From Aphrophora alni (lineage: Eukaryota > Arthropoda > Insecta > Hemiptera > Aphrophoridae), in the NCBI GenBank assembly GCA_963513935.1, contig OY740772.1:100583340-100647339 (forward strand): DNA of 64,000 nt, in the 5' to 3' direction. The translations under genes and the position numbers were made by a program. Of this stretch, positions 9,426-21,299 are shown piece by piece (within the stretch, counting starts at the first letter, position 1; each line of letters begins with the position of its first letter). The notes beneath the pieces were generated by a model that searched no databases, had not been told where the DNA came from, and saw nothing but the letters and a program-made list of their open reading frames with translations.

Positions 9426-12235
9426 CACACTGCTAAAAAAGCTATTTTTGGTTGCTATTTTCTGGTTTTTTGCACGTTCCTTTCGTGACATTTAATAGTA
9501 TTCAGTTAAAAAAGCGACTCGGCCATTCTGCGTAAAATTTACTTGTATCCTTTCATTTTATTTAATCTCAGGATTCTCAACTACTATTTTATTTTAGTCA
9601 TACAGAACCATGAATGGGTTTCATAGTTCTTTTTTCTAAGACTATTTTGGCATCTTTAACTGTTCTTACATAAGTCATGTTTAAACAAATACAACTTTAC
9701 TGTTACTATCGGCAATTATTACAGTCTCTTGTTGTTACCATTGTTAAGGATGAAATCCTTAGATAGATGCTTCTGGAACCAGGAATGGTAAATGTTTAAA
9801 AGAAGAGATCTAGATAATTTCGATTAACCTGTAATTTATTTAACTTTTTTTTTTAATTTAGCGATTCTGAGTCTTGAGTTAACTATTTACATTAAAAAAA
9901 TTATCATATAACATAGGTTAGTAGTTTTTTTTTATAAAAAGAACAATTTGCAAGGTAACAATTGACAATTCATATATAGCTAGTGATTTACATTATTATA
10001 TGCCCTAAATAAAAGATTTAGATAATATTAATCAACCCCCCCCCCCTCTATAATTAATTACAAAATAAAGTTTTAAAAAGAGAGAAAAAGACAATTAATT
10101 AATGTATGTAATGTTACAAGGAATTTAATTTTTAAATTATATATATTAAAATTAACAAAATTTAATTAATTAATCACACATTTGTATATACATAAATATA
10201 AGTTGGCCATCTGTAAAAAAAAAAAAAAAATTTAAATATATATTTTACCAAAAAAAATTAATTAGTTAGTTATTGACGTCAATATAAAAATTTAGAAAAT
10301 TAACCCCTTTGGGGTCGTTAGGTCGAAAAGTGCATTCATATCCCTTCCAAAGAATATTTATTTTTGGTTTTACATTTTTCAAAAAAATTAATTTTATATT
10401 TTTTTTTTACTAAGACATTCAAAATATCATTTCACAATTTCACTTTCAAGTTTTCCACTAAATGAAAGTCACAGGTTGAATTGTTCTTTTGTTTTTCACT
10501 TTTGCTTTTTTTTACGTTACTTGAAAAAGTCCTTAGGTCTTATCCTGGACTTGGAATTCAGAGCAAGATCTTAAAATTTTATAGCCAGCTGGAACCAGCT
10601 TATAGCTGCACAAAAAACATGTCGAATTACACAAAGAACAGACATTTTATTTGTAGGTTTATGAGCAACATATTTCTCTGTAACTAAGTATAATAAAAAC
10701 CAATTTCTTTGAAAACAAAATGTTATTTATGTTGAAATAAATTACTGATTGACTTTATTTTATTTAAAAAAAGGAAACGAGAAGAGAGGCTTTTCGTTTT
10801 AAAAGATTGTTTGAATTTAAGCTCGTATGATTTATAGACAATTTAAAATTTAGTTGAAATTAAATTTAAAGATTTCTTTAATTGGTGATTTGACTTTACA
10901 ATAACTAAAATAAAAGGGAAACCTATTGGTTTTTCTTTCAAAAGATTATATCAAGTTATATTCTCAAAAAAATACAGATAACCTAAGGTGTAATTATAAT
11001 TAAAAACCAATTTCAAATTTTTGTTTTATGAACAGTAAACATATTTTAATATAATTAACTCAATAAAGTTTAAAATGAAATTTTGTTTTACCTGGATTTT
11101 TGATGACGAAATCCTGGAAAACTTTGAAGAAAATGTTTGCGAAGAGAGATTGATTCTACTAAAACTTATAATGGTTACTTTTTTTTTAAACAAAATTAAG
11201 ACGGCCATTTCAGTATTGAAATGAATTTTTGCACGCCTTTAATTAAGAAATAGCTTCATTTTTGAAGTTGACTCTTATTTTTAATTTAGAAAACTTGCGA
11301 CGTACATTGTACAAAAAACTAGAGTGACTGACTAAAACTGGGTCTTATCGATAAGAGTCCCGTTACGGGCTATCTCAAGAAAGTCGTATGAAACTGTATT
11401 CTCAGAGTTGCTACGCTAGGGGCGCCACGTGACGGCCGCACAGTTAAATTAAATCTGTAGACGTAAACGTAAACATTCGACATTGATTTTTTTTAGCTCA
11501 TCAAATGGCATTTTATAAACTATGTATAGAATTTTCATAGTGTAAAGTAAATACAGGAGCAAGTAACTGTAATTAAAAATAAAATTTCTAAACTTATAAT
11601 TATAGGTACGATTAAAGTATTTAAAAAAATTTAAATTCATTAAATAATTTCAAGTTAAAATATATTATTGTATCTGGACACACTGTCTGATGAAAATGAC
11701 GGTAGCCCTAAAACGGAGTGTTCTTTGAAGTACTTAATTTTGCTCAAAGAAATTCCTATGGCATATCTTGTTTACTATATTTTCCTTTTTGAACCTATTT
11801 ACTTTCAAGTAATAATTTATATTCTTTTCTGTGTTAATTATATTAGGTGTAAATAAATCATAAACAAATTGTTTGAATTTATGTAAATGGTTTTTATTGA
11901 AGTACAGGTAATGAATTTGTTTTTTGGATTTTTTTTCGGACCTTCTTTTATAAGAATATATTGTGTTGTAGCAAAATGGATAATTAAAAATGATATTAAA
12001 TTTAAAGCAACATCAACATTTAAATCAAGCCCTGAGGACTGTCAGAAAATATCGATTTAATCTTGAAATGCATCCCCATAACCATCCACTAACTATTCCA
12101 AGAACTCTTAATTTGTTTGAAATTCCATTTTCCTTCCTTATATGCAAAGGTCGTCAACAAATCATTAAGAATTTTATGGAACTTCCAATGGACTAATGGA
12201 AGGGGAAAGAAACAAAAGCAATTTAAATCCAAAGC
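9426..12235. other. No recognised gene; upstream region of gene 1
   Basis: Very AT-rich, with A, T and C homopolymers. The open frames here (10481-10687, 11026-11208, 11449-11640, 11668-11856, 11990-12196) are short and without domains. A GC-richer patch at about 11340-11450 includes an ATCGATAAG motif and a GGCGCCACGTGACGGCCG stretch of unknown meaning. Confidence 0.4.
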
Positions 12236-12243
12236 TATAAAAT
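12236..12243 (+). promoter_or_regulatory. TATA box of gene 1 (candidate)
   Basis: TATAAAAT lies 36 bases before the first ATG of the candidate first exon. The resulting 5' leader would be very short, so the second in-frame ATG at 12284 may be the real start. Confidence 0.4.
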
Positions 12244-12271
12244 CGTTCCCCTTTCATTACACCCTACAGAG

Positions 12272-15200
12272 ATGAACACAGTTATGAGTCTGTTTTTTGT
12301 AAGTACTTAAGTAGATTTTTAAATTGTAATCACACCTTCATTTTTTAATTTTTTATTATTTGTATATATATATACACACACAATTCATCGTACAAAATTA
12401 TTTTGTATTTTAAGGATCCCATAACAATACATTAAAATTTGATTACGAAGGCCCTAGATTATAAAGGGCGATTTTTATGTATGGAAACCTCTTTAACTGC
12501 ATAACTGAGAGGTACAGTACTTGAAAGCAAAATACAAATGCAGAACTACATAGTTTAAAAAATTAATCTTTTTTGTAGGTTTGAAATTTTTGCCCGCTGT
12601 CTTGGATCCGCCTTGAATCAAACTTTTGGTTTTTAAATAGTTAGTGTTCTTGTGATTTTCATGTAAAATTTGACAAATGAAAAGATGGTGAAAGCAGTTT
12701 TTCGAAAAATGCTTCCGTTTTTGAGTTATAAGCATTCAAAATTGCAATGACGAAAAAATCGCTTTAGCAATAAAACGGGGTAAAATACCCAGTATAAACG
12801 ATTCTATTATTGTTTTTCCTATAGAATACATCCAATAATGAACTTTAAACAGTTCTAATAAAGTAAAAATAAACAATAACTAATAATTAACAACACAACT
12901 ACAAATTAAATGTTAACTGTTATTATTCATATTAAACATATGAATACGAGCATATGTGTAGCTCGTGTATCACTGAAGAGGACGACCTTGTCGTTGAAAC
13001 GCGTCTGATACTTAGGCGTATTTTTTTATGAGAATTGTGTTCTGTGTGTTTGTTATACTGTGTTATTATTCACTTCAAATATTGCCAAATTTAATTTTAA
13101 AATTTAAAGAAATGTTTTCAATTATACATTACTAACACAATCAATTTTTAAAGCATACTATTCTACAATAAATGTTCAAAGTGATTCCTCTCTACAGATT
13201 GTCAGTGCCCTAACATCAAATAATATCCATTTATGAAAGTTGGCATAGTTTAAATCAGCTGTTAGTTTATATCAGCTGTTTGCATTACGTAACAACAATG
13301 CACCTTATTAATTATTCATTTCGTCTGTAAAACTAAGTTGCAACAGTTCAACTTTGTTTTCTGGTTCATTATTGGATGAATTCTGCAGGAAAAACACAAT
13401 AGAAAATTTTTTAAGCCACATTTTACCCCGTTTTATTACTAACGCGATTTTTCCGTCATTGCGACTTTGAATGTTTATAACTTATAAAAAGTAGTTTTTA
13501 TCACCAGAAGACACATATAAAATATCTTTTTTGGTTTGAAGTTATTGAGCCGGTCCTTGACTTTTGGAACACATTGTATAGTAATAAACATTTGATTTGG
13601 ATGTATATGTATTTTGTTTGATGTGTAACTAGTGTTTTTTTTTATTCATTTGATGATGATATAATTATACCGAAACAACTGTAAAGAAATAAAATGGGTT
13701 TTACTCATCAAAGGACTGCTTTTGACAAATAAGTAATTAGAAAAAAATTATTTTTATGTATGCAATTGAGTCAAATTTTAAGTCATGGTTCAAAATATGA
13801 ATGTCGAGTTTTTTGCTGATATTTCCTTTCTGAGATAACTTGAGTCCAAAAAACTGATTTCGAGGTTGATGTCTGCTTGTCAAATTTGGGCCATATTTTG
13901 GGAATTAATTATTTTTTTATATAACTCAACATGTTTTGTCAAAATAACGAAAAAACAAAATTACAATTTACTCACAATCGGCTTTAACGATTTTTATCTA
14001 ATTTTGCTCAAGTGTAGTCGTTGTATGTAAGTAGTCGAGCCAAATTATATGTAGTGGTCGATTTCTATAACTCCAAAAATTAATTGCCGTTTCATGAGTT
14101 TTATTAAAAAAGCAATAAATCTGCCATAACGTTGTTATAAAAGATGTAATTTCTCAAAATTGATTCAACTGATGAAAGTTTTAGTGAAACTAAAGATAGA
14201 AACTTGTATGGAAAATCGCAACTTAAAGATATTACGGTTCAGGCAAAAAAAAATGAACTTTGACCGTCGTTATTTAAAGCTGAATCTTAACTTTATTGCA
14301 CAACGAAAGCAATTTTATGCCTTTATTTAAATATATAAATATATTCTTCCTATCTTTTTAATTTATAATTAACGAAATTACATTTTTGGAGACTATTAGT
14401 TTTCTTTTGGTTTTATTTGTTTTTGGTGATAGGTGAATAATAAATGTTGTGTATTATTTTTGCACCGTTTTATTAAGTTTAAAAAAAGTTTATTTTGCTT
14501 TATTTGTTTTTAAGATCCAACATATGTATAGATTAAACTAATCAATTATAATTTATTCCATGTCCTTTCCGCAGTGCCAAGAGAACATCCTCTAATTGTT
14601 GCTTTATTTAGAGTATTGCCAAAGATTTTAAACAATTCATCCATTAAGATTACATTTATTTTTCTTCTTGTTTAAAGGCGAAAAATAATTTTGCTTATTA
14701 TTGCTTTATATTTAAAAAAAGAAGGATATAAAATGAAGTTTCTTTGCCCATGAATACTCTAATAGCATCAATGTCAAAAGAAAACAATAGTTGTTTAATA
14801 AAGACCTGATTGGATGAAAGGAGGGATTTCACCCAATACTACATGAAAACGTTGACAAAGCTAGGTACCCTTGGGATCGACATGTCCGTACTCACTTATA
14901 AGAGACCCCCTGAGGCTGATTCTAGTTACAGACACAGTCATGTACATTACATGTTTCATTAAATATCTTTAAAATAATTACTTGAATTTCAATGCCCATC
15001 AATGCACTCATTTTATTTTATTAGTTTGGTTTAATTGGATATTTGCTATTATTATTGTAAATGACGTTTGGAGAGTAAACCAACTTACGTTATCAAGTGT
15101 TAAGCCTAGAACATACAAGCGATAGAACATAACCTAGTAATCTAGATCTAGTTGGAAACTAAAATTAATCTAATCTAAGGAAAGAACTTAAACCTAAAAT

Positions 15201-15933
15201 TAGGAACAGTGTAAGCTAAAACTAAATACAACCGTGATCAGATAAAACCACCACACACAGGCCTACACTACACAAATAACGGCAAGCAACAGAAGCGTTT
15301 TTTTTAGACTTGAGTTTTTTTTTAGGTTATAGGTTTAGTTTTGGTTTCCAACATGGCACTAAGCTTCTATACTATATTAGTGTTTTTTCTTTTGTATTCT
15401 CTAGGTTTAACGCTTTATATGGAGCGACCAACGTGTATTAATTTTTATATACACAAATGATGCCAAATGTCCGATTAAACCATATTAGTATGAACAGTCC
15501 ATCATTATGAAATTACTTTAAAGCTAGAATATATTTATTAATGACCAATTCACACATTTATGCAACTTAAAAACATCTTTCGCTTTATTTTCAGATTTCA
15601 ATAATCTTGGCAGTGGTTATAATTTCCTCTCATGGAGATCTTATTGCGGAAGAACAACGTGGATTTGGTGGTCGAAGAGCATTCAGGGGTGGATTAGGAT
15701 TCAACAGAGGAAGAAGACTAGGCAGCGGATTTGGATTCGGTGGTGGTGGGGGATTCGGTGGCGGTGGGGGATTCGGTGGTGGTGGGGGCTTCGGTGGTGG
15801 TGGGGGATTCGGAGGTGGTGGGGGATTCGGAGGTGGTGGGGGATTCGGTGGTGGATTTGGGTTCGGTGGTGGTGTGGGATTCGGTGGCGGTCGGGGCTTT
15901 GGTAGTAGAAGAAGATTCGGTTTTAGAGGTTAA
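12272..15933 (+). CDS. Gene 1: secreted Gly/Phe-rich peptide, two exons
   Basis: Exon 1 is 12272-12298 (MNTVMSLFF), ending at a GTAAGT donor. Exon 2 is 15595-15933 after a TTATTTTCAG acceptor. Both junctions are phase 0 and the product is 121 residues. Residues 1-23 look like a signal peptide ending Ser-Ser-His-Gly. A short acidic stretch (DLIAEEQ) follows, then an Arg-containing linker and about seven units of Gly-Phe-Gly-Gly-Gly-Gly encoded by an 18-bp DNA repeat (about 15731-15850), then a basic tail ending FGFRG. It shares gene plan, intron size and Arg-Gly terminus with genes 2-4, but its exon 1 is the least similar, so exon 1 is less certain than exon 2. The function is not known: Gly-rich secreted proteins of arthropods include cuticle components and antimicrobial peptides. 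An AATAAA lies at about 16239. Confidence 0.6.
12950..13063 (+). mobile_element. Penelope-like terminal repeat fragment
   Basis: Nearly identical to 32200-32300, the 3' end of the Penelope-like element at 30.7-32.3 kb, from GTAGCTCGTGTATCACTGAA to GTGTTCTGTGTGTTTGTTAT. Only this terminal piece is present. Confidence 0.75.
12967..13011 (+). ncRNA. Hammerhead ribozyme motif, small dimer type
   Basis: Elements in order: stem I strand GTATCA, core CTGAAGA, an extra G, stem II GACGAC-CTT-GTCGTT (six pairs, one G-T), core GAA, self-complementary ACGCGT, cleavage base C, then stem I partner TGATAC (perfect six pairs). Small hammerhead variants with a palindromic stem III that cleave as dimers are known from Penelope-like elements. 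Cleavage is predicted after the C at 13005. Confidence 0.6.
13650..13680 (+). ncRNA. Degenerate hammerhead-like motif
   Basis: TTGATGA, an A/T-rich possible stem (ATATAATTATAC), then CGAAAC. The first base of the core is T and stems I and III are not evident. Probably a decayed Penelope-type terminus. Confidence 0.3.
14745..14910 (+). repeat. Family A dispersed repeat
   Basis: GAATACTCTAATAGCATCA, a GACCTGATTGGATGAAAGGA block, TTCACCCAATACTACATG and the ACCCTTGGGATCGACATGTC tail. It lies inside the intron of gene 1. Confidence 0.6.
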
Positions 15934-16417
15934 ACTGAACAGACTTTATTTGGAGTAATATTACAAATATTTGCAACATATTTAAATAGTAAATTATAAT
16001 TGTGAAAATTTTGTTTATGGGTTTACAAGGACAAAGAAAGAATCCTATATTCAACTCTGCAATCTAGAAATGAAAATAATAATATTCAAAAATGTGTAAA
16101 ATATAAATAATCAATTAAAAACTAAAACTTTTATATTTGATAAAGTTAAAGATTAAATTAATATAAAAACACAACAATGTCACCAGAGTTGAACACCATT
16201 ATGTTTATCCTTACCCAACTTTATCAACTTCAACATCTAATAAAGTGTAAAACTTATGAAATGGAGTGCGCTACGTGGTGTAGCATGAGCAACGAGATAT
16301 GTCAGAAGAGAAGAAATGGGCTAACGTATGTCTGGCTAAGATATCTTGTAAATGCTGCTACACTTTCTAAAATATTGATATTGCATTTGTCTTTATTAAA
16401 CAAATACTTCTAATTTC

Positions 16418-17005
16418 TTGTTTTTCTTCTTCCTACTCTTTATCTTCTTATTCCTTTACTCCTTCCTCTTTTCTTCTTCTTCTTCTTTTTCTTCCCTAGT
16501 GATGTCACTATTGCAGGGTTTGGGAATTTTCTGGATCCACTTCTTAAACTTTTCTCTATATTTCACCAAACTATGTGGCTGGTTCAGTGTCTTCACCCGG
16601 CTCACTGCGGCCTGCTTCACCACCCTCCCCCAAGTTTTTTTTCGTCATCCTGTGGTGCACTTACCTAATGGCTTTACCTCCATGAATTATCTCGGCTTCC
16701 TGTTTTCATTCGTTCGAGCAATATGTCCAAAACAGGAGAGCTGACGGTCCTCCTTCCTCTTATTCATCGGTTCCTGTTTTAAATCGCCTTGTATTCTAAA
16801 TGGTCTCTTCATATATTTCACTATTCTCCTCGGGGAGTGATTCAACTTATATAACTCTTTATCGCTGTCCAGCTCTCACTTCCGTATAACAATAAGTTAA
16901 TGCTCGAAACATAAACACTTATTTTGGTTACAATTTCATAATTTTGTTATTCATAGGAATATAATTTGTCTTTAAAAAGTATGCTTTATGTAGGCAATAT
17001 ATCAA
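16418..17005 (-). mobile_element. LINE remnant, 3' part of reverse transcriptase ORF
   Basis: Read on the minus strand, about 16930-16840 encodes a Leu-Leu-Tyr-Gly-Ser-Glu type motif. Further on come GHIARTNENRKPR and a KKTWGRVVKQA-like segment. These match the end of RTE/CR1-type LINE reverse transcriptases ('LLYGsEtW', 'GHv.RM.e.R.p', 'GRP.k.W'). Stops and frameshifts are frequent. The outer end (about 16850-17005) is repeated inverted at 20400-20580. Confidence 0.6.
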
Positions 17006-17560
17006 ACAAATATAATAAATTGTGTAAAAAACTTTGGACAAAATTTTCTACTCACCCACCTTCAAGAATAAATAAAACCTAATTAATTATCACCAAAGAT
17101 GTCAGTTCATAGTTGTAACTATTTAGTCAAAGCACAGCCAGAAAACATTTATCCCTCCATCCAAGCCATCAATTAAGTCTACTTTGCTTTTCTGAGTATC
17201 GATTGGTCATGGATCAGGCTGCATCTCACGAATTTTATATTAGTAGGTTTTTATTTACCATTTAGATATTAAAGTATAATTTTGTCTTAGTAAAATCAAA
17301 ACGAATGTAAGAAAAGCAAGAGCTGATTGTACTTAGAGTATACTCTGTTGTAAAATAAATGTGATATTTCATTGAGTCTTAATTTACTGTTACATTGAAC
17401 ATACTTAGAGAGAAAAAAATAATAACGTGATGAAAATTTTGTTGGATTAATATGACGCCCGTTGACGTGATTCTAATATGATAGTTTCAAAGAAATGTGC
17501 ACCTCCCAACATTAGCTTTATTGTTATTTGATTTTCGGTATGTGTTTCCGACAATCTAGG

Positions 17561-17751
17561 TATAAAAGGACTATCACTACAAGTTATAATTTAATGTGTG
17601 ACGGTGTCAGGTTACTCGTTTCTGGAAATTAATCTGCTTGAGCGTGGTTCTTTTTGCCTTATCGTAGTAAACAGCTGACCAGAGCTTAGTTTGTAGCTAT
17701 GTTGTGCAGACGACGCTATACAGTGAAAGGATAAGTGATCCAGCAATACAG
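17561..17751 (+). promoter_or_regulatory. Promoter-like TATA box with possible first exon and donor
   Basis: TATAAAAGG at 17561-17569 is a strong TATA match. About 190 bases later CAG|GTAAGC (17749-17757) is a strong splice donor. The presumed exon holds only an 11-codon frame (17699-17734, Met-Leu-Cys-Arg-Arg-Arg...). It could be a non-coding first exon of a gene further right, or an LTR-like promoter. No acceptor partner is identified. Confidence 0.3.
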
Positions 17752-18159
17752 GTAAGCAGTCGTGGTATGTCAGAGTTTGTGTCTTATTTGTTTTGGTTTA
17801 AACACTTAATTACAAATTACACCATGGCTGATTAGTTAATTGGGAACATTGCGTTCGGAGTTTTACCGGAGTCATTATCCTCAATTCGGACGTGTTATTT
17901 CTTTATTAAACGAGACTATTGAGAATGGACAACACCCAACTTCAACTCTTTTCTTATCTATTGATAGTGTTGTGTAAGTGCCTATTAGTAATTAGTTTGA
18001 ATTCGGTAATTTATTATTAATTATACTCGTCTCTTCAAAGCTCTAGTGCATGGGCAGACCTGGGGTATTATTATTAAAATAAATACAAGTTTGTTTTACC
18101 CCCTACACACTTAAGCCTATAATACTTTTGTGTTCTTCAATTTTCATAACTAGCTTATA

Positions 18160-18500
18160 TTTATTCCCTTGGTTAGGGGCAGGATTTTCCTAGCTACGTT
18201 GCTTGTTGCTTCGAAGGTCGCATCTGGGCCGAAGATCTTCTACATCCTAATGCTTCTCATTTTCGAAGTATATGTTCTGCAGTTTTTAGATGATGATTAC
18301 ACATTCTGCATTTCAAATGTCCTTAGAAATAATACCATGGTGTTAAGATGCTTCTTAAAATCGCCATGCCCTGATAATAAGCTTAATACTTTCCTCAGAT
18401 TTCGTTTACTTTGGGAAGAGACGAACAGACGAGTTTCAGATCGGGTTGAACCAGTAATCTGTATAGTTTTACTGTGAAGTATTTTGTCCATTGTTCTCAA
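18160..18500 (-). mobile_element. LINE remnant, C-terminal end after RNase H
   Basis: The minus strand encodes SLLSGHGDFKKHLNTM, then after a frameshift a TAEHIL-like stretch. Both match the conserved tail of RNase H-bearing LINE polyproteins ('LltGHg.fk.hL..mgl...C..C.e..EtaeHiL..C'). The reading frame is broken, so it is non-functional. Confidence 0.65.
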
Positions 18501-18732
18501 TTTCTAAGTTTAGTTATTGTTTAAGACTATCTTTTGCTATATCTTTTAGTTATTCCGTATATAGGTTCTGGGCCTATGGAGAATTTCTTGTTTCCGCATT
18601 TTCTCTAGTTTATCTGCCTTTTTGTTTTACTCGATAATTTTTACAAGTAGACTTAAAACAATAATTTATTTTGTGTTATTTTCAAAACCTAACCTAACCT
18701 AACCATTAACTTTATTAAAAATATACAAGAGA

Positions 18733-18734
<2 letters not shown>

Positions 18735-18775
<41 letters not shown>
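18735..18775. repeat. (AT)n microsatellite
   Basis: About twenty uninterrupted AT units. A short run of CCTAA units precedes it at about 18686-18703. Confidence 0.95.
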
Positions 18776-18778
<3 letters not shown>

Positions 18779-19295
18779 AACGATAAAAAAGTATTTATAT
18801 ATTTATTTTTTATATTTTTATTAATTTAATTCAAGACTACAACTAAGTATAAACTTATCTAGTAGTTATAACTTAAAACTTATTCATTGTATGTATGATG
18901 TTCATTCCACTGATAGCTACAGCCTCTCAATTAGATTGCTACCATCCAATCACTGAACAAAGTCAAAGGGTTTAGTCCTACGCAGTCTCCATTCTAAATT
19001 TCTAAGTTATTATCTCCTTGAACACTAGCATTAGTATGGGTTTGGAGTCGTTATTTATGCTTCACTGTTACTGCTTTGATTTCATCAATAATCGTATTCA
19101 CTTTAAGGTCTTTGTGAATATTTTAATTACATATGTACCAAAGTGCATAAAGATAATAATAACATTTTAAACAATTGAAAGTGCAATACACAAAAAAAAA
19201 TGTTGTAAAACTTTAAAACGACCACCTTATTGCAAAGTGCAGGAAACGTCTTGGAATTAAACTATATTTAATTGTGTAGAAATAATACAATTTAA
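18776..19295. other. No recognised feature
   Basis: AT-rich with no gene, repeat or element that I can identify. Confidence 0.4.
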
Positions 19296-19630
19296 AAAAT
19301 TGTGAAATTTAAATGCCAATATAGGAAAATGGTGAAGCATACAATTTATATCGTTTTTAAAGTCTAAAGGAAGGAAATATATTAACGGAAATTGCAGGAA
19401 ATTACAAATTATAAGAAAATATAGATTTTTAATTTTCGTAAGATTGGGAGAAAATAAATAAATTGTGAAAAAAATTAACGTAATTTAAAAAATTGGAAAA
19501 TTATAATAAAAAATATTTGAAAATTACGAAGCATACAGTTTATAAAAGGGGGGGAATACATGAGCGGAAATTGCAAGTAATTACTAATTATAAAACACAC
19601 TAAAACATAGATTTTTCATTTTCGTAAGAA
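19296..19630 (+). repeat. Diverged tandem duplication, about 194 bp unit
   Basis: Two copies share GAAGCATACA, GGAAATTGCA, a TTACAAATTATAA-type block and an ATAGATTTTT...TTTTCGTAAGA block, offset by about 194 bases. Confidence 0.55.
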
Positions 19631-20399
19631 AGTCATAAGTAATAAATATAGCCCTACTTACAACCTTAAAGTTCAACATTTTACTGTAATACTGGTGATG
19701 AAACACTGTGTCATGTACATATACTGTCATAAACACTTAATGAAACAAATCACTAATGGCGCCATCCTAATGAGGTCAATTAAAATAACAGAGATATCTA
19801 CAGCTTGAGGATGTTTGTGTTGTCACCAGCAGGTCCTTATTTATTTAGAGATAATGGAAACTTAATTAAAAAATCAAATTTGTAGTTTTCACTTAAGAAA
19901 TCTTTCTTAGCTACGTAAATCAAAAACTTAAAATTACTGTTTTCTCAACAACGGATGTAACGATATTGATCAATTTGTGCTACAATAAGGTCAAGGACTC
20001 AAAGAAAACATATTGGTTTTAATAATGTCGTAAAAAGTTAACGATAAAAATAACAAAGTATCTTCAAAAGAGCTGTAAACAATACCTAATTTCACAATTA
20101 GAAGAAAATTATATCTGAAGGAATAATTGGACCAAAGTGAATTTATGATCTATTTAAATATATATTTTATCATTTAAAATATTTTCTCTATACATTTTTG
20201 ACAACAGAAAAAAATCAATAATAATAATTTACTACTTTTTCACACAGAGAGTAAATAGTAATGAGAAAGTTATGAGATGAGTCAATATCCTTATAGTGTC
20301 CTTTTAACATGCCTCTCGTCTATGTAGATTTTTCTTTTTCCCCAGATTGCTATCAAACTTTGGCTATATTTGAATATTTTAAAAAGGGGTACATAAAAC

Positions 20400-20580
20400 T
20401 TTTAGACGATTTCATTAAATTTTATTTTGCCTGATATATTGCCTATATAGAGCATACTTTTTAAAGACAAATTATTTTCCTATGAATAAAAAAAGTATGA
20501 AATTGTAACCAAAATAAGTGTTTATGTTTCGAGCATTAACTTATTGTTATACGGAAGTGAGAGCTGGAAAGCGATAAAAC
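20400..20580 (+). mobile_element. LINE remnant, inverted partner of 16850-17005
   Basis: The plus strand encodes Leu-Leu-Tyr-Gly-Ser-Glu-Ser-Trp-Lys, the motif near the end of RTE/CR1-type reverse transcriptases. It is the reverse complement of about 16850-17005. It ends at an AT microsatellite. Confidence 0.55.
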
Positions 20581-20584
20581 TTTT

Positions 20585-20586
<2 letters not shown>

Positions 20587-20630
<44 letters not shown>
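20587..20630. repeat. (AT)n microsatellite
   Basis: About 22 AT units immediately after the LINE fragment. Confidence 0.95.
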
Positions 20631-20633
<3 letters not shown>

Positions 20634-21299
20634 AACAACAATCTTATATCTACAATTTTCTGAACACTATACGGCATCACAATCCTGTTTTGCCTAGGGT
20701 ACACTACCATTTGGGCTTTACCTCACTGCTCATTGCCTAAGTCACTGATCGCAGGCGGCAAGGGTCTAATATATTGCCCCCATCCAAGCGCTTGTGATTT
20801 TGGATTTAACTTTTATAAAAGTGAATACCCCCCCCCCCCCCAATGATCGACTAAATATGTTTTGGGATGGTTCTGAAGGCCCAATGGGATCATCGCTCGC
20901 ACTCCGAGATTTTGGTTTCGATTATTTAAAATTATGTGTATATTGGCGGTCACGTTCGGTCGGTGCAATTCTTAACATTTTCCTGTTTCCCCTTTAGTGT
21001 TAAATTACTAATACTAATGTAAATTATAATATTCTAAATTAGTTGAAATGCAGTAGAAGTTAATTTGATAAAATCACTAGCCATGTGCGAGTTGTCCGTA
21101 ATGTAGGATTGGTGTAATGACTGCTTGAGAGTGTCCAAAATGGCAGTTTAACTGCAACTTCCACTAACCAAACAATTAACCAAATATTTGACAATTAAAG
21201 GAAAGTAATATATAGGGTTCAATATATAACGTATCAACATAAGTGGTCAACCATAACATTAATTCAACCCCCCCTTTTTTACGTTGCACCCTTAGTGTC

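Larger units (their letters stand above)
12725..13500. repeat. Inverted-repeat element in gene 1 intron
   Basis: About 12725-12850 and 13355-13500 are inverted copies; for example AATAAAACGGGGTAAAATA on the left matches ATTTTACCCCGTTTTATT on the right. The spacer of about 500 bp contains a Penelope-type terminal fragment. This looks like a foldback DNA element split by a later insertion. Confidence 0.6.

Noticed and set aside
12967..13011. Alternative intramolecular stem III using ACGC and the later GCGT with cleavage after GTA
   Set aside because: It leaves stem I without good pairing, while the short form gives a perfect 6-bp stem I (GTATCA/TGATAC) and the usual C at the cleavage site.
18686..18703. 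Telomere or interstitial telomeric repeat from CCTAA units
   Set aside because: Only three to four units, which arise by chance in AT-rich insect DNA.
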